Shown one piece after another: positions 1 through 8,427 of a DNA stretch of 64,000 nt. This DNA is from Runella aurantiaca (lineage in GTDB: Bacteria > Bacteroidota > Bacteroidia > Cytophagales > Spirosomataceae). Where the stretch lies: contig NZ_QPIW01000013.1 in NCBI RefSeq assembly GCF_003339505.1, positions 62,001 through 126,000 on the forward strand, read 5' to 3'. Every line of letters begins with the position of its first letter. Positions within the stretch are counted from its first letter, which is position 1. Below the pieces are notes generated by a model, which worked only from the letters and a program-made list of their open reading frames with translations, was not told the DNA's origin and ran no database searches. The position numbers and the translations under genes were made by a program.

Positions 1-1
1 A

Positions 2-1249
2 GGTTCTACGGTACAGTTGGCGATGCTCCCCTTCATTGCTTTAATAAGTTTCAGCCAAACAAGCGATTTTGTTCACTTTTATAGCGAAGCACTTTCAATT
101 TCAGTTCTTAGTATAAGTGTTTGGTTTTTAGCCCGTTGGACCTATTACAAAAACTTTACAATCGTTGAACTTATCACTTTTGGTCTATTAATGGGACTCT
201 TACCTCTTTGTAAAATCCAAGCTGTTCCAATGGCTTTTGTGGTAGGGGTATTTGCTTGTATTCAAATCTTCCTGTTTCAGAAGTCAAAGTTTGTCGGTTA
301 TAGCTCACTTATAATTGGTAGCATTTTGGTGGTGTGGGCAGTATGGAGTATTTTTCTTTGGGCAAATGACGTATTTGATGACTTTATCACTTTTTATATC
401 AAAGCTAATTTTCAATACAAAGACAATTTAGCTTCGGCCACCCGTCGCAGTCATTTGGTCAATTTTTTTCGGCTCCCGTACGTCATTGCCCGGGGAAACA
501 GCAACTTTGAATGGGTCCTTTTACCCTTGTGTCTGCTCTTTTTAAATTTTGCGTATATATGTTTTCTTACAAAAAAAATCAGCCATTTCTTCAAAATGGA
601 CTCCTATTTCTGGATCATGCTGATTGCATATCTGATTATGACCGATATAGCCGTTACGCGTACTGGGAGTTTTTATGCGCATTATTATCATTTTTTATTT
701 CTCCCCTTTTTGTTATTAATAAGTTGGTCCCTAAAACATATACCTACTCGGAGCCGTTGGCTCATTCTCTCCGCCCAATTAGGTTTTTTGTATCTTTTAC
801 TACAAAACATAGTTTACGACCGACCGACCAACGAATATCCTTTTTATGGTCGAAATCAAGATATAAGTGATGCTAAAATAGTCTCCTCCATTCGGAAGTA
901 CGGAAAAGAAGATGATTATCTGGCTGTATGGGGCTGGTCGTGTAACTACTTTGTAGAAGCCAAAATGCCGCAGGGAGTCAACGAGAACCATACCACCCGA
1001 AGTGCCATGAAGCAACCCTTGCAACCTATTTATCTTGAGCGCTACCTAAAGGATTTGAAGCGAACCAAGCCGCCAATATTTGTGGATGCAGTAGGCGAAA
1101 AAGCCATTTGGATCAATGACCGCTCAAAATACGGTCACGAGTGTTTTTCGACATTGGCGAAGTACATTGCCGAAAACTACACACTCAAAGAAGAATTGGA
1201 AGACGTGCGCATCTATGTCCGAAACAAAAAAGGGAATCTGGCCCAATAA
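2..1249 (+). CDS. Polytopic membrane protein, 5'-truncated by the window edge (possible GT-C glycosyltransferase)
   Basis: The reading frame is open back to base 2 with no stop, so the N-terminus lies outside the window; the TTG at 17 is only the first possible start seen. About 410 residues are visible: roughly eight to nine hydrophobic segments in the first 290 residues, then a soluble C-terminal part of about 120 residues. Long loops between helices and a terminal soluble domain resemble GT-C (GT39/PMT-like) glycosyltransferases that use lipid-linked sugars. The catalytic first loop would be in the missing part, so the assignment is weak. It converges on the YfhO-type gene, with a shared hairpin between them. 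Confidence 0.6.
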   Translation, partial: GSTVQLAMLPFIALISFSQTSDFVHFYSEALSISVLSISVWFLARWTYYKNFTIVELITFGLLMGLLPLCKIQAVPMAFVVGVFACIQIFLFQKSKFVGYSSLIIGSILVVWAVWSIFLWANDVFDDFITFYIKANFQYKDNLASATRRSHLVNFFRLPYVIARGNSNFEWVLLPLCLLFLNFAYICFLTKKISHFFKMDSYFWIMLIAYLIMTDIAVTRTGSFYAHYYHFLFLPFLLLISWSLKHIPTRSRWLILSAQLGFLYLLLQNIVYDRPTNEYPFYGRNQDISDAKIVSSIRKYGKEDDYLAVWGWSCNYFVEAKMPQGVNENHTTRSAMKQPLQPIYLERYLKDLKRTKPPIFVDAVGEKAIWINDRSKYGHECFSTLAKYIAENYTLKEELEDVRIYVRNKKGNLAQ

Positions 1250-1262
1250 CCAGACTCCCTTC
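1226..1262. terminator. Bidirectional hairpin terminator between convergent genes
   Basis: The inverted repeat AGGGAATCTGG / CCAGACTCCCT (1231-1241 and 1250-1260, one mismatch) overlaps the stop codon of the plus-strand gene. On the minus strand it is followed by a T-rich run, so it most likely terminates the minus-strand membrane-protein gene. Confidence 0.6.
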
Positions 1263-1283
1263 AAATTAAACATTATCTACTTC

Positions 1284-3761
1284 CTACAGGTCGTCAGTAG
1301 GTTTACGGCGATATTCCATAAAAACAGCCCCTACTAGCAACAATAGCCAAGCTGCCGCCGCAAAACGGTCAATCTGCTGCCCAGTTTTGACCGCAGGCGG
1401 ATCAAATTTAAACTCAATCTTGTGCTTACCTGCGGGCACGGTCATGGCTCTCAGGATATAATTGGCCCTAAAATGCGGGGTTTCTTGCCCATCTACGTAT
1501 GCCTTCCAATCAATTCCTCCCCGGTAATAAATTTCGGAAAAAACCGCCACCTGCGCCACTTTAGATTCTGACTCATAGGTCAAATGATTGGGCTTATAAT
1601 CCGTCAATCGAATGGTAGCCGAGGTATCGGTCTGCGGATTTACGGTTTTTAATTGCTCAGAAAAACGTTTATCGACAAATGCCGTTTGACGAGGATTAAA
1701 GGCATCCAGTGCCTTCAATTCTTCATCGGCATTGTTTACTTGTTTCACTTCTTTCACAAACCACGCATTCCCTAAGGCTTCGGGATTACGCTGTACGGTA
1801 GGTTGTCCATCCTGGGCTGGCACAATAAAATAGCGGGTATTAAGCATATTGTACACGGCCATGTTGTTCTTAGACATCTGAGCATCTACCACCTCACGAT
1901 ACCGGCGCAGTGTAGCACCGTGATAACCACCCAATGATTTATGAAAATACGAGGGTTTTGCATCCTGAAATGGGCTCGTTGTCAAGTCAATGACACGGTA
2001 GTTCGGGTCCGTATCCTGCATGATTTGAAGGTTGGCAGGGCTAGGCTGAAACAGGTCGTCGTATGAATAATATTTTTGTTGGAAGCTATCGTTATTCAAA
2101 TAACGACGGTCAACGGCCCACATATCTATCAAAACTAAGCCTGCCAATAGCGCCGCCACGGCAGTCACATTTTTGAGCATTTGGTTGGCATAGGCCCAAA
2201 CTAACCCCGCACCGAGGAGAATAAAAATGAGGCTCCGGAAGGCATCTGCTCTCAGCATATCACTACGGTCGGACAATAGTGCCGTGTAGATTTCATTGGC
2301 TGCGGCCCGATTATTACCAAACTGCTGCGTAAGGTTTTCTACAAAACGAGGGTCGTTTTCGCTTCTGAAATCAAACAGGCCAGGTACCAGCGCAAAAAGG
2401 AGCGCCACACCTCCCGTCAATCCTAAACTAATATAAAAAGGGCGCTTCAGCTCCGACCAGTTGGGCTTATTAGCCAACAAGCTTTTTACACCCAAGGCCG
2501 CAATAACCACCACGCACAACTGCACCAACGACATGGCCATGCTCACCGCCCGAAACTTGTTAAACATCGGGAAGTAATCAAACAGGGTATAATTGACAAT
2601 GGCAAGGTTTTTTCCCCAAGAAATAAAAAGGAAGAACACAAAAGCAACCGCAAAAGGGTATTTATAGCGATTGTCGGCAATGAAAAGGCCCAGTACAAAC
2701 AAAAAGCAAATGATGGCTCCCGCGTAAATGCCTCCTCCAACAAACGTCTGGTCGCCCCAGTACGTGGAGATTTGACGCACAAATTGAGAAGCGGTTTCAG
2801 GAGGGATATTGTACCTACCAAGGGTTTTATACACTTCCGATTTCTCGTCCAGTTCGCCCCCCGACGCCCCCCCCGAAAAATTCGGAATGAGCAAAGTCAG
2901 CGATTCCAATTTGCCATAACTCCAGTTGAAGGCATAGTCACGATCAAGGCCGCCACTGGTGCTTTTTTGGCCCGGTTTAGGGCTTAATTCCGATTTGCCA
3001 CGGATGGTTTCTTTGGTATATTCCAAGGTAGTCCATAACGTAGACGTGTTGTTTGCCACAATGACGAGTCCGAATACCGCGATAAAAACAGTAGCGAGGA
3101 TAAACTTACCGATGTAATTTTTGCGGAAAGCCCTTACCAATTCAAAGAGCCCTAAAATGATCATTAAAAGCCCCGAATAGAAAGTGATTTGCGCGTGGTT
3201 TGCCCATAAATCCAACCCCAATCCAAAACTGAATACCGAAGCTCCCAGCCAACTTCGGCCCCGGTAGGCCCACACCATCCCCGCAATCATGATGGGTGCA
3301 AAAGAGAGTGCGTTGACTTTAGAAATATGCCCTGCTTCAATGATTTGAATGTTATACGAAAAAAATGCGAAAGCAATCGCCCCCAAAATACTCGCCCACA
3401 GACCGCATTCGAGGGCAATAAGCAGCAAATACGCCCCCAATAGATAAAAGAAAATATAACTACCTTGTCCGAATTGACTGGTAAACATCCCGATGGGCGC
3501 CACTGCGCCCTTTGAAAGTCGCCCCCAAATAAAATACGTCGGCATTCCACCAAAGGTACTGTTGGTCCAACCCGACCATTCGCCCGTTTTTTTGAAGTAA
3601 TCCGCTACTTCATGCGACGTAGCGGCGGCTTGTACTGGGTCGTTTTGGATCAGTACCTTTCCTTTAAAAACGGGGCTCATGTATCCCCATGACAAAATGG
3701 CAAAGCCTAAAATAACCAACAGGTGCGGCACTAATGATTTAAAATTTATTCCTTTTTTCAT
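1284..3761 (-). CDS. YfhO-family polytopic membrane protein
   Basis: An 825-residue protein with a hydrophobic N-terminal half (about 12 or more membrane segments across residues 15-560), large extracytoplasmic loops and a soluble C-terminal domain (about 590-790) before one last helix near residue 800. This matches the bacterial YfhO family, proposed in Firmicutes to glycosylate lipoteichoic acid and widespread but uncharacterised in Bacteroidota. The ATG at 3761 begins a short Lys-rich stretch followed by the first helix. The gene stands 47 bp downstream of the methyltransferase gene on the same strand and may be cotranscribed with it. The substrate is unknown. Confidence 0.8.
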   Translation of the reverse strand: MKKGINFKSLVPHLLVILGFAILSWGYMSPVFKGKVLIQNDPVQAAATSHEVADYFKKTGEWSGWTNSTFGGMPTYFIWGRLSKGAVAPIGMFTSQFGQGSYIFFYLLGAYLLLIALECGLWASILGAIAFAFFSYNIQIIEAGHISKVNALSFAPIMIAGMVWAYRGRSWLGASVFSFGLGLDLWANHAQITFYSGLLMIILGLFELVRAFRKNYIGKFILATVFIAVFGLVIVANNTSTLWTTLEYTKETIRGKSELSPKPGQKSTSGGLDRDYAFNWSYGKLESLTLLIPNFSGGASGGELDEKSEVYKTLGRYNIPPETASQFVRQISTYWGDQTFVGGGIYAGAIICFLFVLGLFIADNRYKYPFAVAFVFFLFISWGKNLAIVNYTLFDYFPMFNKFRAVSMAMSLVQLCVVVIAALGVKSLLANKPNWSELKRPFYISLGLTGGVALLFALVPGLFDFRSENDPRFVENLTQQFGNNRAAANEIYTALLSDRSDMLRADAFRSLIFILLGAGLVWAYANQMLKNVTAVAALLAGLVLIDMWAVDRRYLNNDSFQQKYYSYDDLFQPSPANLQIMQDTDPNYRVIDLTTSPFQDAKPSYFHKSLGGYHGATLRRYREVVDAQMSKNNMAVYNMLNTRYFIVPAQDGQPTVQRNPEALGNAWFVKEVKQVNNADEELKALDAFNPRQTAFVDKRFSEQLKTVNPQTDTSATIRLTDYKPNHLTYESESKVAQVAVFSEIYYRGGIDWKAYVDGQETPHFRANYILRAMTVPAGKHKIEFKFDPPAVKTGQQIDRFAAAAWLLLLVGAVFMEYRRKPTDDL

Positions 3762-3808
3762 GTGTTTATGATTCCTTAATCAATTTGAAGGGCGAAAATA
3801 GTTCTTAG

Positions 3809-4657
3809 TTAAAGAGGTTTAATAAGTGGTTTGGTCTGCTCAAAAGCGACGGCAATACTTGCACCCAGGTACCAATGGTTTTTGGGTACTTCCTGAAAAT
3901 ACAAAAACTTACGGTTTGTTTTTAACGCAAATTCGTGAAGTTTGGTATTGCAGTGAGCATTGTCGGCAATGATATAAGAAGAAGCACTTAATTGATTTTT
4001 GATGGTTTCGTACTCTTCGGCCTCGTAGTTTTCTGAATGGTCGCTGTCGTTGATAAACACGTCAATTGGTGCTTTTATTTCTTTCAAGGATTTGATAGAA
4101 TCTCCGTATAAGATTTTACCCATTTGAGAATAGGGAGGTTTAAACAAAAAGCCAGCACTGGGATTGATGTCCGTTCCGTAGTAGGTTCCTTCAAAACCCT
4201 CTTCTTTGTTACGTAACAAAGCTGCCCCAATAACGCAACTGCCGAGTCCTTTGTCAACGCCAGTTTCAATCACTACTTTGGGTTTGGCCACCCGAATGAT
4301 GGCATACCACCCAATCCGCCGGGCCAAACGCACTTCTTTATCTGACTTAAAGGCATCAGCACCATGGCGATATAACTCTTCGACGTGCGTATAGAAAGCT
4401 TTATCTTCTAAAATTTCGTTGAAGTATAATGTAATCTCTTGGTATGTTTTACCCGTAACAGCAGCAATAAAATGTCCCAAATAAATCAAGTTGTCGTCTC
4501 TAAGATGGTACGTAAGATTGGTTGTTTCTTTTGAGACGAAAAGCCACTTAACATACCTACCAACTACCCCTAATACAAAACTCAGTCCGACCCTAATACG
4601 GTACAAAATCAACAATAATCGCCCAATCAGAGGTAGTTTAGCAAGGTTTCTGAACAT
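3809..4657 (-). CDS. Class I SAM-dependent methyltransferase (Methyltransf_24-like)
   Basis: A 282-residue protein. After an N-terminal amphipathic or hydrophobic stretch (residues 5-45) comes a Rossmann methyltransferase core: a motif I region around residues 130-145 (VVIETGVDKGLGSCVIGAAL), YGTDINP near 178 and the acidic segment DVFINDSDHSENYEAEE around 215-230. The D-x-D-H-S pattern is typical of the Methyltransf_24/cephalosporin-hydroxylase-like group. The substrate is unknown; the neighbouring glycan-type membrane proteins suggest cell-surface polysaccharide modification, which is inference. A TACTTTTG -7 element on the minus strand lies about 25 bp before the ATG. Confidence 0.75.
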   Translation of the reverse strand: MFRNLAKLPLIGRLLLILYRIRVGLSFVLGVVGRYVKWLFVSKETTNLTYHLRDDNLIYLGHFIAAVTGKTYQEITLYFNEILEDKAFYTHVEELYRHGADAFKSDKEVRLARRIGWYAIIRVAKPKVVIETGVDKGLGSCVIGAALLRNKEEGFEGTYYGTDINPSAGFLFKPPYSQMGKILYGDSIKSLKEIKAPIDVFINDSDHSENYEAEEYETIKNQLSASSYIIADNAHCNTKLHEFALKTNRKFLYFQEVPKNHWYLGASIAVAFEQTKPLIKPL

Positions 4658-4681
4658 AATTTAAAGTTTATAGCATTCAGG

Positions 4682-4689
4682 CAAAAGTA
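4682..4689 (-). promoter_or_regulatory. Candidate Bacteroidota -7 element (TACTTTTG)
   Basis: Read on the minus strand, TACTTTTG fits the TAnnTTTG consensus and sits 25 bp upstream of the methyltransferase ATG at 4657. No clear -33 TTG is seen at normal spacing, so confidence is limited. Confidence 0.4.
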
Positions 4690-4885
4690 GTAATTTTACG
4701 AATTGGGTTTGTTTAATACTCAAAAAGTTTTCGTTGAATTTGACGAAGATACAACACCCAAAAAGGAGCAAAACAAGTCGATAAAATCCTGCTCCACAGC
4801 ACTGTGCAGAGGTTCTATCCAAAGGAATGCAAGTTAAATTTTCAAGAAAATTTCAAAATATTCGGTTTTTCATCGAAATAGAAAA

Positions 4886-4893
4886 TAAATTTG
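4886..4893 (+). promoter_or_regulatory. Candidate -7 element (TAAATTTG) for pfkA
   Basis: TAAATTTG matches TAnnTTTG and lies about 75 bp before the pfkA ATG at 4968. The -33 region is AT-rich without a clear TTG. Confidence 0.4.
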
Positions 4894-4967
4894 TGTGTTT
4901 TTAGTAGAATGCAGTTTGGTATATACTGCGCCCTACCAAAATAAGCAACCACCTTAATGCCTAACTT

Positions 4968-5945
4968 ATGATTAAAAAAATTGCGGTTTTTACCTCCGGC
5001 GGTGACGCCCCCGGTATGAACGCCTGTATCCGCGCTGTGGTCCGTACTGCTATGTACTACGGAATAGAAGTTTACGGTATCCGTCGCGGTTACAATGGGA
5101 TGATTGCCGGCGATATTTATCAGATGACTTCTCATTCTGTTAGTAATATTATACAGCGTGGCGGAACCATTCTTAAATCGGCCCGCAGCAAAGAGTTTAT
5201 GACCAAAGAAGGTCGTCAAAAAGCGTTTGAACAACTACAGAAATTCGGAATTGAAGGACTCGTTGCCATCGGTGGAAACGGAACGTTTACGGGTGCCACC
5301 ATTTTTTACGACGAATACGGCATTCCTACCGTAGGCGCGCCAGGAACCATCGACAATGACCTCTACGGCACCGACTACACCATTGGCTACGATACCGCCG
5401 TAAATACAGCGCTAGAAGCCATTGATAAGATTAGAGATACTGCCGACTCACACGACCGCGTATTCTTTATTGAAGTAATGGGCCGTGACTCTGGCTACAT
5501 TGCCATTCAGTCAGGAATTGCGGGCGGCGCCGAAATCGTAATGGTCCCCGAAGTACTGACGCCAATCTCGGAAGTCGTCGAAACCCTCAAGCAAGGCTGG
5601 AACCGTTCAAAATCTTCGTCTATCATCGTAGTCGCCGAAGGAGATGAAGAAGGCAACGCCGCCGAAGTAGCCGAAAAAATAAAATCAAGGGTTGAAATCG
5701 ACATAGACATTCGCGTAACTACCCTCGGGCACATCCAACGGGGCGGTATTCCAACGGCTTATGACCGGATTTTGGCGAGTCGTCTAGGGTTGGGAGCCGT
5801 GGAAGGCCTCATGAACGATCACAAAAATGTGATGGTCGGAATAATCCATAACGAAATCGTTTACACGCCTTTCAGGGATACGATTCGATTGCCCAAACCC
5901 ATTAACGAAGATATGCTTCGAATGGTAAAAATTCTGAGCACCTAG
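4968..5945 (+). CDS. pfkA: ATP-dependent 6-phosphofructokinase
   Basis: Phosphorylates fructose 6-phosphate to fructose 1,6-bisphosphate in glycolysis, in the cytoplasm. The 325 residues match the usual bacterial PfkA length (about 320). Visible family motifs are GGDAPGMNA (about residues 11-19), the GYNGM loop, the catalytic TIDNDL segment (about 126-131), MGRDSGYIA (about 170) and LGHIQRGG near residue 245, which binds substrate. The Gly in the GGDAPG motif fits an ATP rather than a pyrophosphate enzyme. The gene is monocistronic, with a candidate promoter upstream and a strong hairpin downstream. Confidence 0.96.
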   Translation: MIKKIAVFTSGGDAPGMNACIRAVVRTAMYYGIEVYGIRRGYNGMIAGDIYQMTSHSVSNIIQRGGTILKSARSKEFMTKEGRQKAFEQLQKFGIEGLVAIGGNGTFTGATIFYDEYGIPTVGAPGTIDNDLYGTDYTIGYDTAVNTALEAIDKIRDTADSHDRVFFIEVMGRDSGYIAIQSGIAGGAEIVMVPEVLTPISEVVETLKQGWNRSKSSSIIVVAEGDEEGNAAEVAEKIKSRVEIDIDIRVTTLGHIQRGGIPTAYDRILASRLGLGAVEGLMNDHKNVMVGIIHNEIVYTPFRDTIRLPKPINEDMLRMVKILST

Positions 5946-6000
5946 TTCTCCAATATTATTGAAGCATGACTTCAGTGCTTCAAATACACACAACCCTATA

Positions 6001-6040
6001 GAATAAGTTTTTGGGCTCGCCCTGAAACTTATTCTTTTCA
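6001..6040 (+). terminator. Rho-independent terminator of pfkA
   Basis: A long hairpin (6001-6017 pairing with 6020-6034; GAATAAGTTT arm, GGGC/GCCC top) is followed by TTTTCAATTTTT. The rest of the 495-bp gap to the next gene shows no ORF or RNA gene apart from the candidate promoter at 6335. Confidence 0.75.
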
Positions 6041-6334
6041 ATTTTTCGATGGTTATATCTTTTACCCACAATAACCTCGAATGTCTTCTAAGCAGCAGCC
6101 CGTTGATTTTAAATCCGTCTATTGTTTTGTTTTTCTCATTCAGGGATTAAATCCACTTTAAAATGTTTTCTATTTTAATATGATGAAAACATTTTCAGTA
6201 TAAAATAATCTTTGGAGTTTTTTGTAAAGTATTTTCCTTCAGAATGCTGATAAGCAACGAAAATACGTTTACCTAAGTAGATGTTTGTACATTAAAAAAT
6301 GATTTAAATCATTCTTTTGAATATACCATATCGT

Positions 6335-6342
6335 TACATTTG
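6335..6342 (+). promoter_or_regulatory. Candidate -7 element (TACATTTG)
   Basis: TACATTTG matches TAnnTTTG exactly, and a TTTTG lies 15 bp upstream as a slightly close -33 element. It would drive the small membrane-protein gene starting at 6441, leaving a leader of about 90 nt. Confidence 0.45.
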
Positions 6343-6440
6343 TAAAATGTAATAGTCTGTCGTTCAGTTATTGCACGTGGTCAAGTTGTTTTTGGAGAGG
6401 TTTCGGCTGTCTATTCTCTAATTTTAGCACAAATAGAGGA

Positions 6441-6863
6441 ATGGAAAACCCACTCACTTTATTTCCCGCTTATTCTATTACCTTACCTATGAAACCATCA
6501 AACGCGGCTTCTGAACTTTCAAAATCTTATGTTAATGCCAATGGCAAGCTGGTTTTGGTCGAACCTCCTCTGAAGCATGTTGTTAAAACAGCCAATGCCA
6601 TCCTGAAAGAGTTGCCAACTTCTGTAATAAGCATGATAGCCGCAATGTTTTTAACCCAGCTATATTTACTTTTTTACATCTCACAAGTTCTTCAATCGCC
6701 TTACTATCAGTCAAATATAAAAGCCCCATTCTTTCTGTTCATTATGTTAGGTGTATTTATTTGTATTGCTTTCAAACTCGGTTGGTCGTTGGTGACCGAA
6801 AAAGAAGAAGCCTTACAAAAAGCCGCCCTGCTCAGAAAAGCCCGAAGTTTGCAGAAAAACTAA
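6441..6863 (+). CDS. Small two-helix membrane protein of unknown function
   Basis: A 140-residue protein not assigned to a family. Residues 1-60 are hydrophilic, two hydrophobic segments follow (about 67-88 and 94-115), and the C-terminus is Lys/Arg/Glu-rich, suggesting a helical hairpin with cytoplasmic ends. An internal ATG at 6489 is an alternative start. The overall shape recalls small phage-holin or YqxA-like membrane proteins, but no signature motif supports this. It stands alone between pfkA and the Crp/Fnr regulator. Confidence 0.5.
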   Translation: MENPLTLFPAYSITLPMKPSNAASELSKSYVNANGKLVLVEPPLKHVVKTANAILKELPTSVISMIAAMFLTQLYLLFYISQVLQSPYYQSNIKAPFFLFIMLGVFICIAFKLGWSLVTEKEEALQKAALLRKARSLQKN

Positions 6864-6987
6864 TTTTCTACCTTCATAAACTTTTTGGTTCCATCATTTT
6901 GGTGACTATTTCCACAGTCAATGATTGTTTTTTGTCCTTTATAACCTGTTTTTTCAGCCATTCATGATGCTCGTCATAGCGGTACTT

Positions 6988-6999
6988 AGTATATATACT
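6988..6999. promoter_or_regulatory. Palindrome AGTATATATACT upstream of the Crp/Fnr gene
   Basis: A perfect 12-bp palindrome 33 bp upstream of the regulator ATG. It overlaps TACTTAGTAT (6983-6992), which recurs at 7694-7703 before the cytochrome/nosZ genes. The recurrence suggests a binding site for the regulator itself (autoregulation); this is inferred from sequence only. Confidence 0.35.
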
Positions 7000-7032
7000 C
7001 ATTTTTCGTAAAATATACTACTCAATACAGTT

Positions 7033-7629
7033 ATGACAGTGATTCCATCTTCTCTACTTCAGCAATATGGTGCTTCACTTAACCGCTTCGCAAAGGGTGA
7101 ATACATCTTTCACGAAAGCTGGCCCGCTCATTTCTATTTTCAGTTAGAAGAAGGAAGCATTAAAATGTTTAATTCAGGTGAAAATAACGACTATATCCAA
7201 GGGCTATTTTCACACGGCGAAAGTTTTGGCGAACCTCCCCTAATAGCGGACTTTAGCTACCCTGCCGATGCAAAAGCCGTCACAAATTGTAAGATTTGGG
7301 TACTAAAAAAGGTTGATTATCTAAGGCTATTACGCGACAACCCTGGTGTTCATTTTGAATTCACTAAAATGCTAGCTATCAGGCTTTGCCATAAGACCAA
7401 GCTGCTCAACGCCATGAATACCCAAAATCCCGAAAAAAGGATTTTGACCATCATCGATTATTTCAAAAATAAGGTCCCGCATCCAAGCCCATGCTATGAA
7501 GTACCTTTTACCCGGCAGGCCATTGCTGATATGACAGGTTTGAGAGTAGAGACTGTCATTAAAAAAGTATTACGCCTAGCCGAACTAGGTGAACTAGAGC
7601 TTCTAGACCATAAGATAGTACGCCATTAA
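7033..7629 (+). CDS. Crp/Fnr-family transcriptional regulator
   Basis: A 198-residue protein with an N-terminal cyclic-nucleotide-binding-type beta-roll (about residues 15-110), a dimerisation helix (about 110-140) and a winged helix-turn-helix (about 150-195, RQAIADMTGLRVETVIKK). The recognition helix keeps the VET of FNR, but the following Ser-Arg is replaced by Ile-Lys, so its DNA target is probably not the classical FNR box. There is no N-terminal cysteine cluster, which argues against an Fe-S FNR oxygen sensor. NO-responsive NnrR/DNR-type regulators have the same fold and often control nos genes. Its position just before the nos cluster makes it the likely regulator; the signal sensed is unknown. 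Confidence 0.85.
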   Translation: MTVIPSSLLQQYGASLNRFAKGEYIFHESWPAHFYFQLEEGSIKMFNSGENNDYIQGLFSHGESFGEPPLIADFSYPADAKAVTNCKIWVLKKVDYLRLLRDNPGVHFEFTKMLAIRLCHKTKLLNAMNTQNPEKRILTIIDYFKNKVPHPSPCYEVPFTRQAIADMTGLRVETVIKKVLRLAELGELELLDHKIVRH

Positions 7630-7651
7630 AAAAACGATATTCATCACTTTT

Positions 7652-7675
7652 AAAGCCCCAATTGGGGCTTTTTTT
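7652..7675 (+). terminator. Rho-independent terminator after the Crp/Fnr gene
   Basis: AAAGCCCC-AATT-GGGGCTTTTTTT: a perfect GC stem directly followed by a T run, 23 bp after the stop codon. It separates the regulator transcript from the nos transcript. Confidence 0.85.
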
Positions 7676-7683
7676 ATGAGTAT

Positions 7684-7699
7684 TAAGTAAAATTACTTA
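7684..7699. promoter_or_regulatory. Candidate operator TAAGTAAAATTACTTA before the nos genes
   Basis: A 7-2-7 inverted repeat (TAAGTAA / TTACTTA) of the size of Crp/Fnr-family sites. It lies between the regulator's terminator and the cytochrome c gene, about 140 bp upstream of the latter. Its right half extends into TACTTAGTAT, shared with the region before the regulator gene. Assignment to that regulator is inference. Confidence 0.45.
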
Positions 7700-7841
7700 G
7701 TATTTATAACTAATTTTTACTGCTCAAAGTCTTCTATTCTTTATGACCGAAACCATAAGAATGGGGGTAGGTCGGGTCGTAGGTTTGCAAAACCAAAAGG
7801 CTGCAAAGCCATTGTTTTCAAATCTAAAATCAACTATAAAG

Positions 7842-8309
7842 ATGAAACGTACAACCATTCAGTTCCTGCTGCTCCTGACCACCCTGATCTGGTATGGATG
7901 CTCGGGCAAGGGAGCCGAACAACGCGCAGAAGCCCCCGAAGTTGACTCAACGGCCATTCTGGACCAGCCCGAAACCCACGGCTCCGAAGTCAAAGAGGTA
8001 AAGCTCACCAATCCACTCGACCCAATAATGGTCAAAACAGGCAGTGACATCTACGACTTAAAATGCTCGTCGTGCCACAAACTCACCGAAGACCGCATTG
8101 TAGGTCCAGGTTGGGCGGGAGTTACCAAAAGACGTAAACCCGAGTGGATTATCAACATGATTACCAACGTAGACATGATGCTCGCCGAAGACGCCGAAGC
8201 CCAAAAACTCCTTGAGCAATGCCTCGTGCGGATGCCCAACCAAAACATTACCCCCGAAGAAGCCCGCAGCATCATTGAATTTATGCGCAAAAACGATGGG
8301 GAAAAGTGA
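7842..8309 (+). CDS. Monohaem c-type cytochrome lipoprotein of the nos cluster
   Basis: A 155-residue protein. The ATG at 7842 was preferred to an in-frame one at 7743 because it begins a Lys/Arg-rich n-region, a hydrophobic core and a Cys at the expected lipoprotein position (about residue 20). One haem motif, CSSCH (about residues 71-75), and a Met in RMPNQN near residue 130 as probable axial ligand define a small class I cytochrome c. It probably carries electrons to NosZ in the periplasm. It sits directly upstream of nosZ, and c-type cytochromes are common partners in clade II nos clusters that lack nosR. Confidence 0.85.
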   Translation: MKRTTIQFLLLLTTLIWYGCSGKGAEQRAEAPEVDSTAILDQPETHGSEVKEVKLTNPLDPIMVKTGSDIYDLKCSSCHKLTEDRIVGPGWAGVTKRRKPEWIINMITNVDMMLAEDAEAQKLLEQCLVRMPNQNITPEEARSIIEFMRKNDGEK

Positions 8310-8361
8310 GGGGGCTGTTTGCAGTAAGCAGTTTGCTGTTTGCAGTAGTTCAGGATAAGGT

Positions 8362-8393
8362 CAGACGGGGTCGCCCAGACGGGGTCGCCCAGA
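8362..8393 (+). repeat. 14-bp direct tandem repeat in the cytochrome-nosZ spacer
   Basis: CAGACGGGGTCGCC occurs twice in tandem (8362-8375 and 8376-8389) and starts a third time. Just before it (8318-8350), GTTTGCAGTA-type words repeat. It lies in the leader between the cytochrome and nosZ and contains no gene. Confidence 0.7.
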
Positions 8394-8427
8394 CCGAAAG
8401 TATAAACATCAAAAAACAAATAACTCA

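Noticed and set aside
8318-8393. CRISPR or regulatory repeat array in the cytochrome-nosZ spacer
   Set aside because: Only two full 14-bp units and no spacers; reported as a short tandem repeat.
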